NCBI GenBank assembly: GCA_029862205.1
Contig: JAOTXT010000005.1
Coordinates: 41,512 to 105,511, forward strand
Direction of reading: 5' to 3'
DNA length: 64,000 bases
DNA from: Paracoccaceae bacterium
GTDB taxonomy: Bacteria; Pseudomonadota; Alphaproteobacteria; Rhodobacterales; Rhodobacteraceae
Shown here: piece after piece, positions 57,910 through 64,000 of the stretch
How positions within the stretch are numbered: position 1 is the stretch's first letter
How the letters are laid out: each line of letters starts with the position of its first letter
Made by a program: the position numbers and the translations under genes
The notes under the pieces: model-generated
What the model was told of the DNA's origin: nothing
Seen by the model: the letters and a program-made list of their open reading frames with translations, nothing else
The model's database searches: none

Positions 57910-59067
57910 TCACGGGGCGGTGCGTGTCTCGGCCAGCCGTGCCAGCAGGCTCGAGCCGATGGGCAGGATCGAATCGTCGAACGTGAAGGCGGCATTGTGC
58001 AGCAACGCAGTTCCTTCATGGCCGATCGTGAAATAGGCGCCGGGCACCGCGCGCAGCATATCGGCGAAATCCTCGCTCCCGGTATTGGGCCTTCCGCCGA
58101 GCGCCACGTTCTCGTCGCCCACCATGCCGCGCGCCATGTCCGCGAACGCTCCGGACAGGGCTTCGTCGTTTTCCAGCACATCGAAAATGTTGCGGATATC
58201 GACCTCCACCTCGACGGCATATGTCGCCGCGACGCCCTGGGCGATGTCCTTGATCCGTTCGCGAATGCGCTGGCGCACTGCGTCCGTGAACATGCGCGCG
58301 GTGCCAGAGACGACGGCGCTGCCAGGGATCACATTGTAGGCCGAGCCGCTATGGATCTGCGTGACCGAGACCACCGCCGCGTCCAGCGGGTCGATGCTGC
58401 GGCTGACTACCGATTGCAGGGCCTGGACGAGCGCGCTGGCGGCGATGACCGGGTCGCGCGATTCCTGCGGCCGTGCTCCGTGGCTGCCCTGGCCGGTCAC
58501 GTGGATGTCGAAGAAATCCGCCCCGGCCATGGCAATCCCGGGGACCACGCGGACTTGATTCTGCGGTGCGCCCGGGCGGTTATGGAGACCGTAGACCTCG
58601 TCGCACGGGAACCGTTCGAAGAGGCCGTCCGCCAGCATGGCCCGGGCGCCGCCCAGGCCTTCTTCGGCAGGCTGGAAAATGAACACGACCCGGCCCGCGA
58701 AATCCCGCGTTTCGGCCAGATACCGCGCGGCGCCCAATAGCATCGTGGTATGTCCGTCGTGGCCGCAGGCATGCATGATGCCAGGATTGGTCGAGCTGAA
58801 GGGCAGGTTGGTCTGCTCGACGATCGGCAGGGCGTCCATATCGGCGCGCAAACCGATGGTTCGGCCTGGCGCCTTGCCGTCGAGTACCCCTACGACGCCG
58901 GTCTTGCCGATGTTCCGGTGGACCTCGATTCCCCAACCCTGCAGCAGCTCCGCGACGATGCCCGAGGTGCGGACTTCCTCGAAGCCCAGTTCGGGATGGG
59001 CGTGCAGGTCCTGACGGATGGTGGTTAGTTCATCGGCGAAGTCCTGAATGCGGTCGATCAGTTTCAT
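57910..59067 (-). CDS. M20-family amidohydrolase (hippurate/N-acyl amino acid hydrolase type)
   Basis: 385 residues from ATG 59067, with GAGG six bases upstream. The metal site is HACGHDGHT at 99-107 with Cys101 and His103, and the catalytic Glu pair is in FQPAEEG near 135-136. HSGSAYNVIPGSA and NTGSEDFADM are peptidase M20D signatures. Hydrolyses N-acyl amino acids or related amides; no signal peptide. It lies 137 bases downstream of the aminotransferase on the same strand, so it may join a nitrogen-compound breakdown set. Confidence 0.93.
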   Translation of the reverse strand: MKLIDRIQDFADELTTIRQDLHAHPELGFEEVRTSGIVAELLQGWGIEVHRNIGKTGVVGVLDGKAPGRTIGLRADMDALPIVEQTNLPFSSTNPGIMHACGHDGHTTMLLGAARYLAETRDFAGRVVFIFQPAEEGLGGARAMLADGLFERFPCDEVYGLHNRPGAPQNQVRVVPGIAMAGADFFDIHVTGQGSHGARPQESRDPVIAASALVQALQSVVSRSIDPLDAAVVSVTQIHSGSAYNVIPGSAVVSGTARMFTDAVRQRIRERIKDIAQGVAATYAVEVEVDIRNIFDVLENDEALSGAFADMARGMVGDENVALGGRPNTGSEDFADMLRAVPGAYFTIGHEGTALLHNAAFTFDDSILPIGSSLLARLAETRTAP

Positions 59068-59203
59068 CGGCATCCTCGCTGGCGTCGGCGAATTGGGGAG
59101 GGCGCGCGCGGCGCCTGGTCCAGCCATCTTATCGCGATCGCCCAAGTGATCCAGCCTGGCACGTCCGGGGTGCCGGACACATGCTTTCAGCGCGCCATCG
59201 CGA

Positions 59204-60550
59204 CTACGCCGCTTTCGCCTCGCCGAGCACCCGGTCCAACGCGCCGCTCAGCTTCTCGGCGATCTCGGCCACATGGGTCTCGTCGATGATGAACGGCGGC
59301 GCGATCAGCGCGTGGTCGCCAAGGCGGCCATCGACAGTGCCGCTCATCGGGTAGACCATCAGGCCGTCGGCGAAGCAGGCCTTCTTGAGCTTCACCGCCA
59401 CACCCAGGCCGGGATCGAATGGCTCCTTCGTCTTCCGGTCCTCGACAATCTCGACGCCGCGGAAGAGGCCCCGGCCCCGGATGTCGCCTACATGGGGGTG
59501 GTCTCCCATCGCTGCCACCAGGGCGGCCTGCAGCTTGTCGCCCATGTCCCGGACGTTCGGCATCAGCCCTGGAATCCGCTCCATCACCGCGACGCCAGCC
59601 GCGCAGGCGGTGGCGTGACCCAGATAAGTATGCCCGTGCTGGAAGAAGCCCGAGCCCTGTTCAATGGTCTCGTAGATCTCACCGGTGCAGAGCATCGCCC
59701 CGATCGGCTGCACCCCGGCACCCAGCCCCTTGGCGATGCAGATGATGTCCGGCGTGATCCCGTCCGCCTCGCAGGCGAAGATGTGCCCGGTGCGGCCCAT
59801 GCCGCACATGACCTCGTCCAGGATCAGCAGCACGCCGTGTTCGTCGCAGATCTCGCGGATGCGCTTGAAATAGCCGGGCGCCGCCGGGACCGCGCCCATG
59901 GTGGCGCCGACCACGGGTTCGGCGATGAAGGCGGCGACGGTCTCGGGGCCAAGCTCGCGTATCTTCTCGTCGAGTTGGTTGGCGACGCGGATCCCATATT
60001 CCTCCGGGCTCTCGCCGTCGGCGCCCCAGCGGTAGTAGTGGCAGGCGTCGATATGGTGCATGGCGCCCACCAGCAGCGGCTCGAACTGCGCCCGGCGCCA
60101 GCGGTTGCCGCCGGCCGAGAGCGCGCCCAGCGTGTTGCCGTGATAGCTCTGCCAGCGCGCGATGACGTGCCGGCGCGAGGTCTCGCCCCGCTCGGTGAAG
60201 ACCTGGCGCGACAGCTTGATCGCCGCCTCGGTCGCCTCGGAGCCACCGGAGACGAAATAGACCCGATCGATTCCCTCGGGTGCTCGCTCGATCAGAATAT
60301 CGGCCAGCTTCTCCGCCGGTTCGGAGGTGAAGAAGCTGGTATGGGCGTAGGGGATGCGGTCGAGCTGCGCCTTGGCGGCCTCGGTCACGTCGCGGGCCGA
60401 ATGGCCGAGGCACGAGACCGCGGCGCCGCCGCAAGCATCCAGATAGCGCTTGCCGGTCGTATCGATCAGATAAGGCCCGTCGCCGCCGGCCACGACGGGC
60501 AGGTCCGCCTTGGTGTGGCGGGGGAAGACATGGCTTTGGTTGCCGCTCAT
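59204..60550 (-). CDS. Class III PLP aminotransferase
   Basis: 448 residues. SGGSEATEAAIKL at 101-113 binds the PLP phosphate, LLILDEVMCGMGRTG holds the PLP Asp (245), and Lys274 in CIAKGLGAGVQPIG forms the Schiff base. Resembles aspartate-aminotransferase-superfamily omega-transaminases that act on beta-alanine, taurine, GABA or amines. The start overlaps the stop of the flavoprotein gene upstream as ATGA, so both work in one pathway, perhaps breakdown of a methylated amine or amino acid. Confidence 0.92.
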   Translation of the reverse strand: MSGNQSHVFPRHTKADLPVVAGGDGPYLIDTTGKRYLDACGGAAVSCLGHSARDVTEAAKAQLDRIPYAHTSFFTSEPAEKLADILIERAPEGIDRVYFVSGGSEATEAAIKLSRQVFTERGETSRRHVIARWQSYHGNTLGALSAGGNRWRRAQFEPLLVGAMHHIDACHYYRWGADGESPEEYGIRVANQLDEKIRELGPETVAAFIAEPVVGATMGAVPAAPGYFKRIREICDEHGVLLILDEVMCGMGRTGHIFACEADGITPDIICIAKGLGAGVQPIGAMLCTGEIYETIEQGSGFFQHGHTYLGHATACAAGVAVMERIPGLMPNVRDMGDKLQAALVAAMGDHPHVGDIRGRGLFRGVEIVEDRKTKEPFDPGLGVAVKLKKACFADGLMVYPMSGTVDGRLGDHALIAPPFIIDETHVAEIAEKLSGALDRVLGEAKAA

Positions 60551-63003
60551 CGCTGATCTCCTTTGGCGGGACGCATTCGGCTGCCGTTGGCGTCGAAGGC
60601 GGGTCCGAGGATAACACGGGCGCCCCAGAAGTCGCGCGCGATATCGATTTCGACCTCGTCGCCTTCGGCCAGATCTAGTTGGATCTCGGCCAGCGCCACC
60701 GGCTTGCCGATCCGGTAGCCGAAGGCCGCCGAGGTGGTCTTGCCGACGATCCGGCCCTGCGCATAGACCGGCTCGTTCCCCAGCGGCACTGCCTGATTGT
60801 CGTCGAGGATCAGCGTGACGATGCAGCTCTTCGGCCCCTCCGAGCGCCGCCTCTCCAATGCCGCCCGGCCGATGAATTCGCTCTCCCAGGCCACCGCGAG
60901 TTCGAGCCCGGCCTCGACGGGCGTGATGTCGCCGTCGAGCTCGTGGCCCATGGCGCGATAGCCTTTCTCTACCCGCATGGCGGTCTGGGCATAGAGCCCC
61001 GCGGGCCTGGCTCCCGCGGCATGAAGCGCATCATAGAGTGCGGGCGCATCCTCCGCACGGCAGGTGGTCTCCCACCCGGCTTCGCCCACATAGGAAAGCC
61101 GCGCGGCGGTGACCGGGACGCCCGCCAGTTCCGCCTGCGCCAGGCGGAAATAGCCGAGATCGTTGAGTGCGCCTCCGCCGGTTTCGGCGGCGATCCGCGC
61201 GGCCTCGGGGCCCATCAGGCCGATCACGGCGAAATCCTCGGTGACATCGGTCAGCTCGACGCGCCCGCCATCCAAATGACGCGACAGCCAACCGAGGTCA
61301 CGCCTGATCGCGGCGGTGCCGGTGAAGATGCGGTAGTGGTCTTGCGACAGCCGCTGCACGGTTACGTCGCTCTCGAACCCGCCGCGCGGATTCAGCATGG
61401 CCGTGTAGACCGCGCGCCCCGGCGCCCGGGTCAGGTCATTGGCGCAGACCCGGTCGAGGAAGCTCTCGGCATCCGCCCCGGTCACGTCGATCTTGCCGAA
61501 GCTTGATTGATCGAAGATCGCGGCCGCCGAATGGGCCTGTTCCACTTCGGCACCAACTGGGCCGAACCAGGCGGGTCGGCCAAAGGTCAGGTCGGGTTCG
61601 GCGGCTTTATGGAAGTAGAGCGGCCGCTCCCAGCCGTAGAACTGGCCGCAATGGGCGTTCTCGGCCTCCCAGCGGTCCTGGAGCGGCAGGCGGCGCAGGT
61701 TGCGCGCGGTGGCCACCTGGCGACCGGGATAGTGGATGTCGTAGTGGCGGCCGAGCTCCTCCGGGATACGCTCGGTCAGCGCCTCGGCGGAATCGAAGCA
61801 ATCGGGAAATCGGTTCGGCTCTGCCTCGGGCAAATCGCGGGGCGCATGGCCGTGGCAGATCCAATGGGCCAGCGCCATGCCCGCGCCGCCGCTGGTGGCG
61901 ACCCCCATCGAGTTCATGCCGCCGCCCAGGAAGAGACCGCTCGTGCCGGCGGTCTCACCCAGCAGGAACGAGCCGTCGGGCGTGAAGCTCTCGGGGCCGT
62001 TCAACAGCATCTTCACCTCGGCCGTCTCCAGCACCGGCAGCCGGTGGAGCGCATTCAGCATCATCGGCTCGAAATGGTCCCAGTCCTCGGGTAAAAGCTG
62101 GAAGGGTTTCAGCTCGTCGATGACGTTCGGCGGCAGCGCCCGGGCGCCGGGCTCGAAGCAGCCAACCAACAAGCCACCACTGTCGTCGCGGATATAGAGA
62201 TGCCCGTCATGGTCGCCGAGGGTGGGCAGGTTGCCGTCGACCGCGGCCAGGGGCTGGGTCAGCAGGTAGAAATGCTCGCAGGGCCAGACCGGGACGTTGA
62301 CCCCGGCCATGGCGCCGACCTGGCGCGACCAGAGCCCGGTGCAGACCGCCACCGCGTCGCAGCGGATGGTCCCGCGCGTGGTATCGACCCCGGCGATGCG
62401 GCCGTCGCGGGTCAGGATACCGGTGACGCCGGTTTCCTCGTAGATGCGCGCGCCCCGCGCCTTCGCCCCCTTGGTCAGCGCTGCGCAGAGATCGGAGGCG
62501 CCGACTCGGCCGTCCTCGGGCGCCCAGACGGCGCCGATCAGGTCGTCGGTGCGCATCAGTGGCCAGCGCGCGCCGGCCTCGTCCGGGCTCAGCCATTCGG
62601 CGGTCAGGCCGAAGAGGTGCGCCAGGGCCTCTTGGCGGCGGATATGAGTGACCCGGCCGGGATTGGTGGCGATCGACAGCGAGCCCTTGTTGATCCAGCC
62701 GGTCTGCTGACCGGTCTCGGCCTCGAGGGAGGAGTAGAGAGAGATCGAGTAGCGGGCGAGTTCGGTCAATGCACGCGTCGAGCGGAGCGCGCGCACCTGA
62801 GCGGCCGAGTGCCAGGTTGTGCCCGAGGTGAGCTGGTTCTTTTCCAGCAGGATCGCGTCCGAGATCCCCTCCTTGGCCAGGTGATAGAGCGTCGAGCAGC
62901 CCATAACGCCGCCACCGATCACCACGACCGAAGCGTGGAACGGAAACCCGTCCGGTCGGGCCTCCTGTTTGGCGTCGGCTGAAGGAGAGGGATCGGTGTC
63001 CAT
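60547..63003 (-). CDS. FAD-dependent dehydrogenase with GcvT domain (dimethylglycine/sarcosine dehydrogenase-like)
   Basis: 818 residues from ATG 63003. The N-terminal DAO domain has GGGVMG at 30-35, and TSGTTWHSAA places His65 where related enzymes bind FAD covalently. A middle FAO_M linker precedes the C-terminal folate-binding GcvT domains (GWERPLYFH, FDQSSFGKIDVTGADAESFLDRVCAN, YTAMLNPRGGFESDVTV). The family demethylates dimethylglycine, sarcosine and similar compounds, passing C1 to tetrahydrofolate. Coupled to the aminotransferase and divergent from a transporter gene. Confidence 0.93.
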   Translation of the reverse strand: MDTDPSPSADAKQEARPDGFPFHASVVVIGGGVMGCSTLYHLAKEGISDAILLEKNQLTSGTTWHSAAQVRALRSTRALTELARYSISLYSSLEAETGQQTGWINKGSLSIATNPGRVTHIRRQEALAHLFGLTAEWLSPDEAGARWPLMRTDDLIGAVWAPEDGRVGASDLCAALTKGAKARGARIYEETGVTGILTRDGRIAGVDTTRGTIRCDAVAVCTGLWSRQVGAMAGVNVPVWPCEHFYLLTQPLAAVDGNLPTLGDHDGHLYIRDDSGGLLVGCFEPGARALPPNVIDELKPFQLLPEDWDHFEPMMLNALHRLPVLETAEVKMLLNGPESFTPDGSFLLGETAGTSGLFLGGGMNSMGVATSGGAGMALAHWICHGHAPRDLPEAEPNRFPDCFDSAEALTERIPEELGRHYDIHYPGRQVATARNLRRLPLQDRWEAENAHCGQFYGWERPLYFHKAAEPDLTFGRPAWFGPVGAEVEQAHSAAAIFDQSSFGKIDVTGADAESFLDRVCANDLTRAPGRAVYTAMLNPRGGFESDVTVQRLSQDHYRIFTGTAAIRRDLGWLSRHLDGGRVELTDVTEDFAVIGLMGPEAARIAAETGGGALNDLGYFRLAQAELAGVPVTAARLSYVGEAGWETTCRAEDAPALYDALHAAGARPAGLYAQTAMRVEKGYRAMGHELDGDITPVEAGLELAVAWESEFIGRAALERRRSEGPKSCIVTLILDDNQAVPLGNEPVYAQGRIVGKTTSAAFGYRIGKPVALAEIQLDLAEGDEVEIDIARDFWGARVILGPAFDANGSRMRPAKGDQR

Positions 63004-63156
63004 GGCGCGCGTTCCGGATCGGGATCGTCGGTGCATGATCCTTAACCGCTTGACCGGGCCGGTCAACGCGGGCGCACCGGCCGGGCTGTGCTTGACATCG
63101 GTCCGACCGAGGCCGAGCGTCGGGCGGACGAGGGGCGACAATCGGAAGGCAGGTTG

Positions 63157-64000
63157 ATGCAGGCTCTAGCCTGGATTGGTGCGCGGGCGCGCTGGCTGTT
63201 GGCCATCGGCGTGATCGTGGCGACCTTCCTGCCGGCATTGAGCGCGGCGCTGAGGCCGTTCCTTCCGGCATTGGTGGTGCTGGTGCTGGCCACCACGATG
63301 GCCCGGCTGGACTTGGGCGACTTGGCCCGGCGCGCGGCGCGGCCCCGGCGGCTGGCGGCGCTGATCGTTTGGACCCTGGCCATGCTGGTGGTGACGCCGG
63401 TCTTGGTTTGGGCCCTGGCCCTCGCCGTTGGTCTGCCCGAGATCCACGTTGCCTCGCTGGTCTACACCTTTATCTCGCCGCCCATCGCCTCGTCGGCCGC
63501 GATGTGCCTGATGCTGGGGCTGGAAGCCGGTCTGGCGATCGAGTTGACGGTGCTGGCAAGTCTGATGACGCCCCTGACGGGGCCGATGATTGCCAAGTTG
63601 CTGCTGGGCGAGGCCGTGCCGATAGATGCGCTGGACCTGACCCTCAGGGTCGCCGCGATCATCGCGGCGGGGATCGTCGGTGGGCTCGCCATTAGGTGGT
63701 CCCTGGGGGTGTCGCGCATCGAACGGAACGGGGCGGCCTTCGACGGTGTCGTGACCATCATCCTGGTGATCTTCGTCGTGCCGCTGTTCGACCGGTTCTG
63801 GGAGCTGGTACTTGGCGACCCAGGCTTTGCGCTGGCGGTGCTGGGCCTAGTGCTGGTGGCGAATTGGGGCGGTCAGGCGCTGATGGCTGTGGCGGGCCGC
63901 CGGGTCACCACCGCCGAGATCGCCGGCGCGGCGGCGTTGATGTGGGGAACGCGAAATATCTCAGTCTATCTGGCCGCGCTGCCGCCGCGCCGGCGATCTC
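63157..64000 (+). CDS. Bile acid:Na+ symporter-like membrane transporter, 3' end cut
   Basis: 281 complete codons, open to the window edge. ATG 63157 has AAGGCAGG upstream. About nine hydrophobic helices are visible, for example LLAIGVIVATFLPAL and FISPPIASSAAMCLMLGLEAGLAIELTVLASLMTPLTGP, the latter like the crossed-helix region of the BASS/SBF fold. Divergent from the dehydrogenase gene with 153 bases between, so it may import that pathway's substrate. The last six codons coincide with an inverted copy of upstream sequence, so the final residues may be an assembly artefact. Confidence 0.7.
   Translation, partial: MQALAWIGARARWLLAIGVIVATFLPALSAALRPFLPALVVLVLATTMARLDLGDLARRAARPRRLAALIVWTLAMLVVTPVLVWALALAVGLPEIHVASLVYTFISPPIASSAAMCLMLGLEAGLAIELTVLASLMTPLTGPMIAKLLLGEAVPIDALDLTLRVAAIIAAGIVGGLAIRWSLGVSRIERNGAAFDGVVTIILVIFVVPLFDRFWELVLGDPGFALAVLGLVLVANWGGQALMAVAGRRVTTAEIAGAAALMWGTRNISVYLAALPPRRRS
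63916..64000. repeat. Inverted repeat ending at the window edge
   Basis: Bases 63916-63934 and 63982-64000 are exact reverse complements (19 bases, GAGATCGCCGGCGCGGCGG and its complement), with 47 bases between. The second arm ends exactly at the last base. It may continue beyond the window, or mark a fold-back artefact at a contig end. Confidence 0.9.

Overview
The window is a high-GC chromosomal segment from an alphaproteobacterium. Gene content and order (ppsR | hemE-hemJ-rho-mnmE-mnmG-rsmG-parA-parB, holA-lptE-leuS-DUF3576, nadABC, smc-DsbA-like-DUF721-mutY, a CcrM-type methylase) point most strongly to Rhodobacterales or a close relative. This placement is inferred from synteny and was not tested phylogenetically.

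The left end holds the replication and segregation core. coaE-aroE-maf-ppsR runs leftward and hemE-hemJ-rho-mnmE-mnmG-rsmG-parA-parB runs rightward. They diverge from a 457-bp gap (2866-3322) with DnaA-box-like sequences, GANTC sites and an AT-rich flank. In Caulobacter the chromosomal origin lies next to hemE, so this gap is the best oriC candidate. Two 15/16 parS matches lie nearby, one over the mnmG start codon (7646-7661) and one inside rsmG (9557-9572), next to parAB.

From 12 to 18.6 kb there is a block of metabolic and regulatory genes: ubiG, an aminopeptidase, a DUF1127 protein, a LysR regulator with a dehydrogenase, cfa, and a MarR regulator with paired palindromic operators flanking a membrane protein. 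The leftward leuS-lptE-holA genes follow, then three tandem sulfotransferases, a PLP-homeostasis gene and a major porin.

From 28.6 to 39 kb are glnK-amtB with a sigma-54-like promoter, a class A penicillin-binding protein, the nadA-nadB-nadC-DUF1330 operon behind a strong palindrome, a decayed amino-acid ABC permease, and a folB-like gene. At 40.6 kb a 46-bp-arm hairpin precedes infC, which appears to start at an ATA codon.

From 42.3 to 46 kb five overlapping genes encode a three-subunit cobalt-type nitrile hydratase/thiocyanate hydrolase-like enzyme and two transporters. This is the most unusual metabolic unit in the window.

The right part carries an M48 lipoprotein protease, tRNA-Arg(CCT), a dienelactone-hydrolase family gene, smc, a DsbA-like protein, a DUF721 (DciA-type) protein, mutY, ccrM, rnhB, a PA0069-type radical SAM protein, and a catabolic set (M20 amidohydrolase, class III aminotransferase, dimethylglycine-dehydrogenase-like flavoprotein). 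The window ends in a partial membrane transporter whose last 19 bases are the exact reverse complement of sequence 66 bases upstream.
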